Source of the DNA: Manduca sexta
Taxonomy: Eukaryota; Arthropoda; Insecta; Lepidoptera; Sphingidae
Reading direction: 5' to 3'
Assembly (NCBI RefSeq): GCF_014839805.1
Contig: NC_051119.1
Span: 8,549,245 to 8,613,244, forward strand
DNA: 64,000 nt
The position numbers and the translations under genes were made by a program. Under the pieces are notes generated by a model. That model saw only the letters and a list, made by a program, of their open reading frames with translations. It did not search any database and was not told where the DNA came from. Every line of letters starts with the position of its first letter. Positions within the stretch are counted from its first letter, which is position 1. Shown here one piece after another: positions 45,519-59,518 of this stretch.

Positions 45519-46439
45519 ATATCGGGGGGATGCACGAGTAAAAGGCGCTAAAGGCATTCGGAAATGATAATACGAGATGACATTGCAGACTGGCCGACGC
45601 TGTGTGCGAGCTGATTATTTTGCGCACATGTTGTACAGCCGCGAGTGGATGTAGTAAAGAGGTCACTCCGACGCAGGTTTTATTGAAATTAGGTACAATC
45701 TCACGCGAATTGTGTATCATTGCGGCGAAACCGCACGGGCCCGGCGCACGCGATCCGTGCACCGACACGCACTGTGTTACGGCACAAAAACATTTATTGT
45801 ATGCATCCACTGCACAATTAATGAGTGCAGAGAGCCGCCGGTAGTGATATTTTTACAAGGTAACATCGGCCAAACCTTTGGGCCAAACTTGAGCCAAGGT
45901 TGAATACTGTAACTTGCATATTTAGAACAGAATAAATTGTATGATGTGGCAAATATTCTTAGCTTCTCTTATACTGACATTTAATTTAATAATCCGTTGC
46001 ATTTGTAATATCAATTAGTTATTATTTTTACCAAGAAACTATGATGTTATAATTTATTATTAAAAAACGTAATAGTTACATCCATGATTCAAAAACATAA
46101 ATGTACAATAGCAGTTAATAAGAGTTTTTTTAAAATAAATTTAAAGTATAGATAACTAAGTATTATATCTACAATTTTTATCTTGCATAAATATTGTAGA
46201 TAAAAAATAACCATACTTAATTTAATTATAACGGTAGAGAAAGAGAAAATTAATACCAAATAAATAAACCACGAATGGCTAGTAATTTTTATTCCACAAT
46301 ATTCATGCTCAAAAGCTGAAACAAACATTTGCGGATCATATTTCGTTGTGAGATAACTATCAAACTTACGTCCATTCGTTACACAGCGTGAAGTCGCTTC
46401 GTCACTTAAACCAAAACGATAAAAATAGTCCAATGTAAT
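45519..46439. other. LARP6 upstream region, no gene recognised
   Basis: GC-rich up to about 45830, then AT-rich. Open frames here overlap each other in several frames and show no motif. Confidence 0.5.
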
Positions 46440-46703
46440 GATACATACACATACTCATGTCTTTTGTTTACGAAGGGGTAGGCAGAGATGTAACTACTGC
46501 ACCCACTTTCCGCCGTATGTATTACGTCCCATGATGTGATAGGGTACGAGCCTATAGCCATATTGGGTACATATTCCAGACTCCGGACTGATACTGAGTA
46601 GACAAACCCAATATCATATTGCCCAACCCGGGTATCGAATCCGAGGCTTCAGCTCTGCAGTCGTACTGTTAATAACTATGCCATTGAGGCAATAAAAATA
46701 CAT
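46440..46703 (-). repeat. tRNA-derived SINE, family B (most complete)
   Basis: On the minus strand, an A box-like TGGCATAGTTAT and a B box-like GGATTCGATACCC head are followed by the family B body and an (ATAC)n-like tail. Confidence 0.75.
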
Positions 46704-48984
46704 ACAATAACCTTTTTTGTAGCAAAAAGATAACTTTTAATAATAAATTAAACCACCTTCATTCCATTACCATAAGTCTAATTTTGAAATCGGTGTCTAA
46801 TTAAAATTGCTAGCTGAGCTAGCTTTTATTAATAAAATACTTTTACAATCGTATACGTAGTTTAAAAAATACCCCACAAAAAGAAGATAAAATTCTATAC
46901 AGCCTAATTTTGCGTTACTAAATGAAACCACATACTTGTCTTCTCGAACCGTAGATGTAAAATAAAAAAAAAAATAAGTTTGTGTTTGTGTGTTATATTT
47001 CGATCAACATAATATCAATAAAAAGTAACTTTAATCTCGCCCTAGTGTCGCAACGACATCACAATTGCAATGAGAAATACATCTACGAACACGCCATATT
47101 TGCACTAAACCATAAAAAGTTTGAAAAAAATCAAAAAGTTAAAAGGATTGGTGAAAATATTCGTTATCTATAGATGATTTTTAGCAGAAGTATAGATGAA
47201 TATGTGGTTTTATTTATAAACATATTACAAAATGACCCTGTACAAATAGATTAATTAATTTATTATAATAAAATAGGTAAAAAATTAAATTCCTTTAATT
47301 AACTAATTACTAAATTAAATAAACGCAAACTGGATCGAATCACCATAAATATTTACTGTTTACGTAAACACAATAACAAATTATATATTTACATTGCAAA
47401 TATTAACTAGTTTTTTGGACGCGTCACTGAATACGAAAACATCCGTGTTACTTCCTTAATTTCGTACACTAATTATTATACTTTTTATAGAAATAAGACG
47501 AGCTGGCGGCTCGCCACGGTAATCGTCACAACTCATAAACAGAAGCAACATTATCCGACCTTTGAATTAAAGAAATGAAAGCACTGCGTGGCGCTTCACT
47601 GCAATCGGATTCCGAAAAAATAAAAGCCACCCAACATTAGACGTTCACCCAATAATTACATTGGCTGTAATGTCTTTCAAAGCGGAATATACCAGCTCTT
47701 GTACAATGCTGCTTAACGCTAGAATTAGACAATGCATTTACGTATTCATTTATCGGGGGTAAATCCATTCAGAAAATTTTGCTGGACCTACCGGTCTAAA
47801 CCTACCTACCCAGACGGATTATAGCATACGAGGGAATACATAATGAATGTTACAATGGCATTTTGCTAGGATTTTCATTGCCTATTAAACATCTTTATAA
47901 TGAAGCCTACATGCAACAGTAGACGGCGACAGACTGATTGATTTGATTTACGAACCAGTAAATCTAATTTCGTCATTAAAGCAGAATTTTATTTATTGAT
48001 ACAGATGTATTTTGAGTAAATTCGCTACATCTCTAGTTTATTTAACCTACCCGTATCATTTTATCACGATAACGACAGGTACTCTATATTACTAGATGGT
48101 TATATCTATATTTAAGTCGCGCGTTACGTCACTCGGCCACTGGCCCTTGCGACGTCTGATCCGCCTAAGAAACCTCACATATGAATACATACTTGTAACC
48201 ATATCAATATATAGCGAATGGTGCAACTCTGGACTTTCTAATGTAGAACTATAGTGTTTAGAGTTGAATATATCCATATAATTCTGCAGAAACTATAGAA
48301 TTTCCTCGGATGTCGAGTTGATATAGTACCTAGTTAAAAGGTGTTTTTGCGTTAAATAGTAGTGGTAATTAGTCTATATTGTTATTTTAACAACCTATTA
48401 ATGCATTCACATAACGATGAGAAGAAGAGGACTTTTTCCCATGAAAAACAAGACATTTTGAAGATGGGCTAACCAATTTAAAAATTAGAATAACCATACA
48501 AAGTTATTTGTATAAAAAGCTGGTATTTTAATAATACAAAAAGCTATTTTAATTAAAATTACCTATATATTTACAATATATTTACGAAAACAGGACCTAA
48601 ATAAGGAAAGTTTCATCGTTCTAGAGTCAGCCACCATTGTTCGCGTTACCGTGATTTCTTGAATCATTTTCCTGCCCCAAGGTCATATCTGACATGTCAA
48701 AGACGTCGATCACAGGGAGATACACAAGTTTCTAGAAGTTTCTAACTAAACCTATCGAAATATTAACAAGATTAGTTAAGTACACCCGCATTGTATAACG
48801 CACCCGATACTAATTAGATTGCGCGGGCTAAAAGCCGATTATTACTCAACATATGTTCCGAACTCACAGACAGTACACGGTAATTTGGAATTTAATATTA
48901 TGTAATTGTTTTTCAATTATATACTTTTCAAATTAAATTTCTATGGTACTTATGATTCAATGCCTAAATGACGGTAGGTGAGTA
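46704..48984. other. No gene recognised
   Basis: AT-rich intergenic DNA with only short chance frames. Confidence 0.55.
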
Positions 48985-49250
48985 TTCTCTAATGTAGGAC
49001 AGGATATAATTTGATTGTAGGGGTATCAAGTGGAGACCACGTAGAAGTAAGCGCTACGTTGGACGTCCAACTGCAAGTGGATAAACCACTTGATAAAGGC
49101 CACGGTCAGCCCGGAACACGTTGGATGCAGTCCGCTTTTGACAGGTCCATGTGGAAATCTTTAAGAGTGAGCTATGTTAAGCAATGGACTTCATGTGGCT
49201 GAGAATGATAATGTTCAGCAGTGGATTTAAAGTGGTTGATGATGATGATG
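48985..49250 (+). mobile_element. RTE-like LINE 3' end
   Basis: Contains 'aacacgttggatgcagtccg', 'caatggacttcatgtggctg' and a GATGATGATG tail, as at 34920. Confidence 0.7.
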
Positions 49251-50084
49251 TAGGGATATTATGTCTATCTCATGTAAAACCAGTCAATACTAAGTGTAGA
49301 GCGCGTAAATTCATCCATCTAGCTACGTGTGGTGTTTGTATCATCAATTTACATTAACTTAAGTTAGCCGATCAAAATCGATAGCATATTATTTTTAGTA
49401 ACTCATAAGTGCTCTATCGACAGTTTGAAGACTGAAGAAGACTTTTGCCAAAAAAATACTAATTTCGTTTTTCGTCAAAACAATCTTTGCTCATAAAAAG
49501 CATTTGCAAACGCATTTTTCTTTGCGTGAGTCATCGGAAAACTAAGAAATTATGTTGTTAAACGGAAAAATTATTACTCATTTTCCATGGATGATGCAAT
49601 AATTGGTATACTTACAACTTCTGCAAGTAATGCTAATATCCGTGCAACCTGAAAAGGGATAACAAATAAATAATAGTTTGCGCTATAATTAGCGAAATTG
49701 TTGTATTTTACAATTTAAATTGAGCATTAAAAATGTGGCAATATCCTACTTATATAGCTATATTTCACCAACAAAATTCCCGACTACTTATAAGAGAAAG
49801 ACCACTTATCTACATAATATTATGGTAAATATATTTTACACAAGATATCCCAGAAGGATTTTAGTCCTTGCCGAGCAAGAAATCTAAGACATTATTCGGC
49901 CTTCGTTCTTTTTTCTTTTATTCCAGTATAGAATGTTTCAACCATTAACCACTTCGCTAAAACTTAAGACAGTAAAACCAAAGAGTTTCATTATCTACCT
50001 ACAGTGTTATGCTTATGAAACATAGAGTTATATCTAACTAGTACAAAATTCACAAATCAAATCACTGGGCCGCATTTGGTAAAC
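49251..50084. other. No gene recognised
   Basis: AT-rich; nothing supportable was seen. Confidence 0.5.
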
Positions 50085-50580
50085 TACGTCGGGTTTTCTC
50101 GTGGTTTCTACCGCAATGTCTGAAAATGAAGGTTTTCACCCAATGCGTCCTACCTGTCATAACCTACGGTGCCGAAACGTGAATGCTCAAAGTGGCTGGT
50201 CCATCAGTCCAGGGTCGCTCAGCGAGCTATGGATTGTGCTATGCTTGGAGTTTCTCTGAAGGATAAACTTCATAACGAAGTCATTCGTCAGAGAACCAAT
50301 GTCACCGACATAGCACATGATTAGCAAACTAAAGTAGCAGTGGGCAGGGCATATCTGTCGAAGAACCGATAACTGATGGGGTAAACGAGTTCTTGAGTGG
50401 AGACCACGACTCGGCAAACGTATTTGTAGGACGCCTTCAAGCAAGGTGGAGTGACGATCTACAAAAGGTCGCTAACAAGAACTGGATGCGACAGCCCGAA
50501 GACAGGGTAAAATGGCGCATATTTGGGGAGGCCTATGTACATCAGTGGACAAAGATATAGGCAGATGATGATGAGAATTT
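50085..50580 (+). pseudogene. RTE/Jockey-like reverse transcriptase C-terminal remnant
   Basis: Across frameshifts and stops, the translated fragments TYGAETWMLKVAG, QARWSDDLQKVANKNWM and GEAYVHQWT are the characteristic C-terminal end of moth endonuclease-reverse transcriptase LINEs. It ends in a short GATGATGATG tail. Confidence 0.8.
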
Positions 50581-51213
50581 TGAGAATTTAGATGATTAAA
50601 AGTTTTCATTTAAATTTTATTTTAGCAATTATATGTATAATGAATAGTGTTTAATATGTACGCTACATGACGAATTACCAAATTATGTAATCGTAATAAA
50701 ACCATTTTCTATTTATTTTATTTTCCCTAATCAAAAGAGAACACCTAAATATTTAAATAGCACGTAATAAACACGGGATTCTTAGTGTTTTTTGTATCCA
50801 GATGTCGATGTGCAATATTCAACGTTGAATACTTATAACGACTTGCAGGTGATAAAGCAGACGTTCCCATCCAATTTTTGACTTTAACGAAAGTTTTATT
50901 TCACTACTAATCATAATTATTGAATAGATACTAATAGTAATATGCATGTGTTTAATATTTTTTTTATAAACGCATTCTACTACAATACAATATTAAGATT
51001 ATTTATTTAATGTGATAAAATGCTAACTCCAATTTAATAGCAATATAAATCTAATTTTCTAAAACGAAAAATGGCTAACTCCATTTTTCTGTAATAATTC
51101 TAAATGATTTGATAGTTAATAGTTGTTTTGTGTAAATATATAAAACTTAAAGAAATATCTACCAACGGGATCTTCATTTTTTCGATGTTGTAAGAAATAA
51201 AATAATAATTCAG

Positions 51214-51407
51214 TTTTTTTTATCCTGTTACTAATTGTCTATTATGGAGTTAGCAGCTCAGCACTCTTAGCCGACGACATGAAACCCACGGATTATGAAA
51301 CATTATCTGATGCTTTGTTACACGCAACCCGCATGGTTACTGTAGGCACTGTGATGGCCGCACTTTCACCGATTGCTGTTCATTATATTAATTTACCTAA
51401 ATGTTAG
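51214..51407 (+). CDS. Possible coding exon, unknown protein
   Basis: After a CAG at 51211-51213 and a T8 run, an open frame encodes a hydrophobic stretch (ILLLIVYYGVSSSALL), then DDMKPTDYETLSDALLHATR, ending at TAG. An internal ATG at 51277 or so could start a 43-residue peptide. It looks like a membrane or secreted C-terminal exon, but no partner exon or family was recognised. Confidence 0.2.
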
Positions 51408-54400
51408 CTCGTCTGTGACGTACTAGTGGTTCACGCCTATACGTTTCTCGGATAAAAATGTTAAAGTAATTATTGACAACTTTGTAGTATTTAATTGATT
51501 TTATTTTTGTTTATTTCACAAATATAATACCAAGTTTATAGTAACTATAATGTTTAATGTCTGGATAGTACCTATATAACTATATACACATTTGGAAAAG
51601 AAAGCGTTATCGTAAAAAGCACTCGCGTTGTTGGCTAATAAAGTACATTTTAAATATACCTCCATTAAACTCCTAAGCTAAATGTGTTCAGTATTAATAT
51701 TATTTGTATATCAATATTTTTATTAACCACTGTTAACGATTCGATGATTTTTGCGTTAAAAGATACCGCAGATATTTTCTAAAATATTTCTCAATAGCAG
51801 AGGCTAAGGTTAGGTACAAACTTGTCCAATTCCATTCATCACAATAGTCAAGTTCACGTGAAATTCTCCGCACCGTTACAAAATCTCTCCTAATTAAACA
51901 ATGTATTAAATTTAATGTTGAAATGTTATACAAAACGTTATTGCGACGTGTGACCGAAACTAAACGGGCGAGACTAATTCATACAAATAGACGCATTTGC
52001 ATCTGATCAGAATTCTAATGAACGTTCTATTAAAAACCGCGACTCCACTTGTTATATTTACCCATGTCGGAGATCGAGCTAATTATTTCTTTCATAATAT
52101 GTTTATGATTGTGTAAGAGAGCTGAGGCTACGCCTCGAGCGGGATCTTGTCATCATCATGTTCAGGATCTACTGGTAAAGAAGGATAAAGTTGTGCCTCT
52201 CCATCGAGTGCGGTTTATATTATAATAAACAAGGAGAATTCATGTACTGAGTTGCAACCTCTGTACATTGTGGTGTTTGTTTTTAATAGTAGTTTGAATA
52301 TGGAATGCCTTAAAAAATATGGCAAGAGTTCAGGAAGGACAATGAAGTAATTACTTATATTGTTTGATGCATTATGATTAATAATACGGTGGAAGTACTA
52401 AACTGGAATCCAGAACTCTGCTCTGATACTGTTTTATACTAGTAGAAGCGTGATGATTGTAATCAAATGCAGTCCTGGATATGTAAATAGGCCACATAGG
52501 CCGCGGCCTATGGGTGGCAGATTTAAGAGGACGCTCGCTCGCTGTAATTAATTCAAATAATTCCCCAAACAAATGGAAAATTATTAAGTACTTATTTTAG
52601 AAACCTACATACATACATAAACGTACCTACATGGGGCGGCTTAAATAAAATGGCCTACACTCATAAAAAATATAAATCCGGCACTTAAATGTATATCCAG
52701 TAAATACTCTATTCTGTTGCTAACATTACCCACAGAAGCCCACACAGCTAAGATGGCATAAAGCCAATGATTATGATGTCCGTCCTGATACACTAATGTA
52801 TTCTATTTCACATCTATGTGATAATTGTTCAGTAAAGTTGCTAATCGATGAGGACGCCGGCTTATAGCCCGTCAAACATTAGTATAAGAAAAAAAATATT
52901 TTATATGAAACTTTGTGGTGACGAGCGCAGTGTAGTGTCAACTAATTTTAATTCAATGGGAAACAGTTGCTTTTATTGTACTACATAGTATACTAATGTT
53001 ATATTAATTAGTGGGGGCATTAGCTCGTTTCATTATTCATTTTAATTATGGGGAAATATTCCCCACATTAAATAAAATTTACGTACACAACAGCAGAGAA
53101 TTTATTGAATAAAAATATCAATGTAAAAACGTCAATTTTCAATTCTGTTTAACAAGTATTTTAAATATTTGCATTACTTTTTAAACTGGCCAGCGCTCTA
53201 TACATATACGGAGCTGCCTTATAAAGTATTTCCAATCAACCTATTTTTCGTAAAGTAAATCAATGCATACAAACAGACAACTAACTATAATGATATTAAT
53301 AAAATTACTGTCGATATGTTATCGAATTCATAACTAGCGCCAGAGGGCTCTACAAATTATTACAATTTTAAAACAATTCCCTGTCGGTAATTGGTGAACG
53401 GTTTTCGTTTACGAATCCACATGCGTGTCGTAACCCTGAATTGAAATTGCATTAAGTTCCATAAATAGATGAAGTTTTTAGAAACTGCATATGCGAGCGA
53501 AACGCTCGTTTGATGCAGTGTTTAGGTAACTTTAGCTAACGTTAAATATCATAATGGTCGGTACCAGCACTAACAATGTAAACCCTAATCATAAGACAGA
53601 GTTATGAATCGGATTCTTATTACCTCTACTACTTGGTTAATTTCTAGATATTATTATTTTAGCTAACACCTAACAGTATTCATAGATCTATCCTTGTCCA
53701 TAATCAAAGTTTAAGTAATAGGTATACTCAAGACTTTGATATTTAGCGAGCATTTTAATCAAACTTAATTCTTTATGTGCGCAGATGTGTTTGCTATAAT
53801 AACAAATCAATTTCGCCTATCTATTGATTGTCCGTCAACTATTAAGCGGCTCCCTTTAAGAGCGACTTTAATGAGCATGAAATAAAGTATATATTTATTA
53901 AAAAAATTTACAGCCAAACAATACATGGGCCTAACATTTGGATTCGGTTGTGTATCAAGATTTTTCTTCATAAATGTTTCATTAATGCAAATATTTTCAG
54001 CCAGTAATTAAACACGGCCTGTTAAGAAACAAAAGAATAACCCGTACTGTTCTCATATCGCAGATCTACAAGGATTGCACGCAGATCTTGTTAGCAAACG
54101 TTTATCTCTGCATCTATATTTAGTAACGTGTTATTAACTAGTATAAACTCGAGTGTAATATACAGCGGATTTCAACTTTCAGGTTTACTTTTGGTAAAAT
54201 TATAGAATGTATTATTTACTTTTTTTATTGAAACTTAAGTTTAAAGAGTCAGTTAATATGTTAGTATACAATGATGATACCAATGATTGCCAAATGCCCA
54301 CACATCGGAAAATAAGGAACACTATTACTGTTAAGACGCCACTTTATTCGCACTTAGCCTGTGAAGTGATGTTTCTACCGGTGGTTCTGTAATGTCCAAA

Positions 54401-54844
54401 GATCAGAAAAGAAGAAATACTGTTACTGATGGAGAGCTATTTTTCCGCATTTAACTTGTGAAGGTCAGGCCGTTGTGCGTGATGTGTCAACTTTACGTCT
54501 ACCCTTCCTAACTCTATCCAAAACCGCAGGACCTTCCTGGTTCCTCCACAGACTAGAAAAGAAGAAATATGTCACCCGTAGAACTATTGTTTCGTACACA
54601 TTTAAGAATGTAGCAAAGTACTAACTTTTACAACTACATAACAGTTTATGATTTTGTACTCAATTAAGAAAGCAGTAACTTAGTTTACTGTTCACAATAA
54701 ATATTACACAATGTTTACTTTACTTACGATATCTTACTACCGACTTTTTTTATTATGACCAGCCGACGGACATCTAAATAGTTTCAAAAATCTTTATTAA
54801 AATCAACCACAGATCTTGAAGATTTTAAATTACTTTCCTCTATA
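51408..54844. other. No gene recognised
   Basis: AT-rich. Three degenerate related units of roughly 50-60 bp occur at about 54311, 54403 and 54560, starting 'agaagaaata' or similar; their origin is unknown. Confidence 0.45.
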
Positions 54845-54990
54845 TTAATCGGATTTTATCGCGGTTTTAATATTTTAGTTTTCTCCCGTTTCAAAAACTT
54901 TGCAGCCTTTGTTGTCTCACCCGTGACCGCGATAGAATCCGAAAAATAGTTTAATTTGAATATCTAAATTCGCGTAAACATAATCATTAA
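54845..54990 (+). mobile_element. Palindromic dispersed element, copy 4
   Basis: 'atcggattttatcgcggttt' on the left, its counterpart 'accgcgatagaatccgaaaa' on the right, and the tail 'attcgcgtaaacataatcat'. Confidence 0.65.
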
Positions 54991-55417
54991 TTTCCACTAT
55001 GAAGCCCCTATATTAAATCACCTTTTTGTCAAGCGAATACTCAACAATCAATCGATGACATAATTCGGTCGGCTAAATATCTGGGTTACATCACGGTGCG
55101 TAAGGCTTCCGTTATTAGGCACTGGACGAAATCTGAGACGGGTTTAACTGTAAAGTCCGGTGGCTCGTGTGTATTCCCGTCTAGAAACAAGTATTTATTA
55201 ATAAAGATATTAACTAAAAATCTTTATTGTTCGCCTGGTAATCGAAATTCGACAATAATCACTAATTAATTTTTATCTCTATGTAAAAAATGTTTTTTGA
55301 CACTATACCTCATTAAAGGCTGAAGAAAATCGGTTGAAAAATAAAAAGAAAAAAACGCAGCCCTTAGAATGACCCAAAAGAACGTGGCTCACAATTCGAT
55401 GTCGTTTAATTTTAATA

Positions 55418-55477
55418 TTTGTGATTGGTCAAGAGACCAATACGTCAGTCACGTGATAATCTCTCAACCAATCACAA
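55418..55477. promoter_or_regulatory. Symmetric CCAAT / E-box cluster
   Basis: TTTGTGATTGGT and ACCAATCACAA form inverted arms around a CRE-like TACGTCA and a perfect palindromic E-box CACGTG (55450-55455). No adjacent gene was found. Confidence 0.3.
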
Positions 55478-56212
55478 TGAAACAACAAGGGGACGTGTCG
55501 TGTTTTCTTTTACCACATTACATGCACACAGAGCCGTTTTGTTTTACCTCTTTGTATACAAATATTTATGTAGTTGTATTATGAGGTGATTGTGATATCA
55601 AAGGCTACTCCAGGAAAGAATTTTTATTTTAAGGGTGTATCGCGGAACTGCATATCACTCACAGTCGCTGTCATTTGTAAAAATATGAATTAATATTAAG
55701 TGTAAATGTTAGGGCTACAAAAGCACTGTTTACAGAAGATTCCTCTCTTTATTTCTGTCTATCTATTCTTCTTTTTTCGAAGTCAATAAGTAATTTATAA
55801 TTATTACACTTTATTCAACATTGCTACATAGTTAATAAGTAGCTATTTTTATGCCGTTATACAAAAACGTATAAATATGAATCAACAGATTTGATAGCAT
55901 GTAAGCGGAAGAAAATCTCATTAAATACGTGAGTATAATATCTCAAATAGCGCAATAAAAATACCGGTTAATACTTTATAATAAATAAGAAACTACTTAG
56001 TATTTCAGTCTTTGTTGGTAAACAGGAAAAACTACATCTGTCACACTTCAGGAAAAATATCGCAGAAAGTACGTCTGTGGAATAACTAAATCTAATATGT
56101 TTCTTAAACATAATAGAAAGTACATTTAAGTATAACATAGAAAATAAAAATTAAAATAATTATAGCCAGTTTATAAAGTTACGTATAGTTAACACTAACT
56201 CGACGTAGCATT

Positions 56213-56971
56213 TAGGGATTGCAATCCGGTACAAACTTAAATCCAGCCGGAATCACGAGTATTCCGCCGGATCCGGCCGGATCCGAATTGGTATATTGGG
56301 TGTTCAACATAGCGCATATTTCTAACTTCATGGCATAATATAAGGAATAATCTACGGGGAAAAAATAGAAACGATTTTGTGCGAAAATCAACTCTTATTT
56401 ATTTATAATTATTATCAGTCAGTTATTATGTAATAATCAGTCTCAAAGATTACAAACAAAAATTTAAATTAAGTTAAGCCCGTTCATAAAAACTAAATTA
56501 AATCAACATCATATTCTTCTATAATCCAAATTAAAATTTTCAAAATCAACAGCTTATGGATAGTATACCCATGCATTCATTACAGCACAGATCACTTTTC
56601 TTGTTGGAAAAACGCTCTTAGAAAACAAATTGTATTAATAGTATCAACCTTTAGCCTACTTCTCAAGGAACTGCAAATATAACCAGCGACCAAAAAAGCC
56701 CTTTCAGCTTCAACACTGGTTGGTTTCACTAAAGTCAAAAAGTCATATATTAGAGACAAGTATTTCCCTCTATCTCCTTCAGTTTCATAAGCGCTCATTT
56801 CTTTCTTAAGTTTTTTAGTACTTTCGCACGGTTTTGATAAGAGAAATTACGTTTTTCTTAATATATCGGAACCGGCCACCGGATCCGGTGTTATAGTTGG
56901 ATCCGGTAGGCAACGAAAACGTACCGGATCCGCCGCATTACCGGATCCGCCGGACCGGATTGCAATCCCTA
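56213..56971 (-). mobile_element. Non-autonomous hAT element, 759 bp
   Basis: Perfect 18-bp terminal inverted repeats, TAGGGATTGCAATCCGGT, are flanked by an exact 8-bp target duplication, GTAGCATT (56205-56212 and 56972-56979). Six GGATCC-centred motifs lie in the subterminal regions. The interior keeps only the transposase C-terminus, so the element is an internal-deletion derivative. Confidence 0.93.
56592..56833 (-). pseudogene. hAT transposase C-terminal (hATC dimerisation) fragment
   Basis: The open frame encodes LIYDFLTLVKPTSVEAERAF, then VAGYICSSLRSRL, the hallmark hAT C-terminal block (normally P-T-S-x-x-x-E-R-x-F-S-x-A-G). The zinc-finger and catalytic parts are absent. Confidence 0.88.
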
Positions 56972-57084
56972 GTAGCATTTTATAATTTAATCGTTCTGTA
57001 CCTAGATATTTAAAAAACAAAATAAAACATGGCCATGAACAAATATTACATCAAATCAAAATAATAGTTAAAATAAAACTATTT

Positions 57085-57310
57085 TGTGAATTTTATCGCG
57101 ATTTTTATTTTATTTGGAAACTTACAGCCAGTACAACTCATAGAAAAAGATACACTTAAAGAAGGCCAATTACAAGCTTCCACTACTAAATTATTATATT
57201 ACAATTTTCGTCATTTCGAAGAATAACCTTCGTGGTCGAAACCGCCATGAAATCCGCAAAATAGATTTATTTTAATGTCTAACATTCGCATAAACATAAG
57301 AAATCATTAT
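57085..57310 (+). mobile_element. Palindromic dispersed element, copy 5 (degenerate)
   Basis: 'gaattttatcgcgatttt' on the left and 'ttcgtggtcgaaaccgccat' plus the tail 'aacattcgcataaacataag' on the right, with unrelated sequence between. Confidence 0.6.
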
Positions 57311-59507
57311 AAAATAATAGTTGTTTCATAATTACTAACACCTACTGATGGAAACTTGTAGTTAAATTTAGAAATACATAATATTATAATTTAAAATTGG
57401 CAAATTGTTTTATTACTAAGCAACAACGACAAAAGACGCGCATGACCTTAAACTGCCTGCATGAAGTACCATTAAGAATTTTTAAACGTTATGTCATCTT
57501 CCATTCTTTATTTAAAACTTGTTTACATTTATTTGTGCTAGGACAAGTCATGGTAGAGCAAGACTTATGCCATTGTAAAAACGTATTATTACACAACCTT
57601 CACCATCATCGCTCTACCATCTCATCATTCAACTAGGTACAGATGATTATGCTTTTTTTTTTGACACGACAACTGAACTAGAATCCACGCTGATAAAGAA
57701 TCGACACATCAATCACGAATTAAAGGAAGATGCTCATCTCTAAACTTACCTCTATTTTTGAAAGAGGAAAATATAAGACAATATACTTTACTACATATCC
57801 GTAAATAGACTCATCACAAAAGGGACACGATTCGATGAACGAGGAATAGTTTCCAAGTTATTTTGTATTCGCACGGCGCCAATGCCGCCACTATAAGGTC
57901 ATGTGGCAAGATCTTGGCCGCGCGGTTCGCGTCTAACAAACATTATTATGTTATTTCTGTGGATCGACCTCGCCGCTCCAGTGAACAATGTTGATAATTC
58001 ACTAATATAATGCGTCTTCATTTTGGAGCGTGGGTTTTATTAAGGTCTAATGCAACGTGCATTAATACTACAATTATATGAAGTGGGCGCCAGAAAACGT
58101 TATTCTACCTCGTGCCGGAATTTCTAGACGTCTTACGGCTATCGTAATCTTAATCTTCTATCCGATCGTAATAATAAGCCAATCAAAACAATTGATTTGT
58201 GAGCACGTCAAAATCTCTTTGTTCTGATTGGTCTACTTTCACGATCGATCGAAACAATCTATTGCAATCATTTCTGTTCGTAAGTTTATCGGGATATGTT
58301 TAATCTGTCTTAACTCTTAAGATTTTATCGTAAGATACACTGGAGTACCGCCACGGCCAGAGTCAAAACACCAGCCATTAGAATTCAGAAAGAAATGGCG
58401 TTAGAATGGAAATAGTCATACAGAGTAGAGACGGTCCGAAAACCATTATCCAAAACAATTATCAGCAGTTTATAATCATTTTTATTTGATCTCTATTTTT
58501 CGGCCGATATTGTCAAAACATTATTTTTATTTGTAGATACATACATATATTTAATTTTATCGTCCGTACCCCGTACTCATTCAGAATCCAACCAAACCTT
58601 TTAGTAATATTTCTTTAATGCCATGTCAAATTGTCCGGATGAAGTCAGTTTTGAAAAACGCAACGTTTTGAAGAATAATGTGAAGCGAAGCTGTTTTAAA
58701 TTTCGCAAAATAAAAAAAAATATCAACAAACCTTATTTATAATCCACATGATTGACATTATTTTACGCGGAAATAAATGCGTTTTCCTTCAACACACATA
58801 GATAACCTAGGAATATGACTTCCTCTAGGTAAGGAAAACACTACGTCGTTCGCTCATTAATACTTCCATAGGATATCAGGAAGCGCGCAAAGGTTGCGAA
58901 ATGACTGTCAATGAACCTTCCTCATCAATCACTGTCAGCCGTTTACCTATTAATACTACATTTAAATTGCCGTTTAGAACTTGATGACCACTACCAAAGA
59001 CTCCTCCGGTGAATGCCTCTGAGTGTTGTGAAGAGATCTTAACAAATGGTCATGTTGTTTTATTCATAAGCTGCTACTTTATTACTGGCTGTTTTTATTT
59101 TAAACCTATTTGAACAGTAAGCTTAGCTTTAGTTATTAATCTGAGAGAAATATTGACGAAAGCAAAACTGCAGAACATAAACCAGGTGTGTCCATTACTG
59201 GTGATAGGATCACGTGGGTACTCTACTCAAGTATGTTTGGCTTCGTCCGTTGACTGCCCATAATGATATTCATATTATTTTATTCATGCTAGCAGTAGCT
59301 AATAATAGGAAATTCCTGACTAAAGTAAAACAATAAATTACAAGAAATTTAATGCATAATATCCAGTCTACTTACTTGAAAACTAATTGACGTTAAATAC
59401 TACCAAAAATCCAAAAAAACATTACATTATACTGTTCTAACAAATTAAAGTAGCAGAAACCAAGAGGAATAACAATTTTAGAGTAAACGGTAACTTCAAA
59501 CAAATGC
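57311..59507. other. No gene recognised
   Basis: AT-rich intergenic DNA. No supportable coding frame. Confidence 0.5.
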
Positions 59508-59512
59508 AAAAA
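59508..59512 (-). terminator. RNA polymerase III terminator
   Basis: T5 on the minus strand, six bases past the tRNA 3' end. Confidence 0.75.
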
Positions 59513-59518
59513 GTGGTT

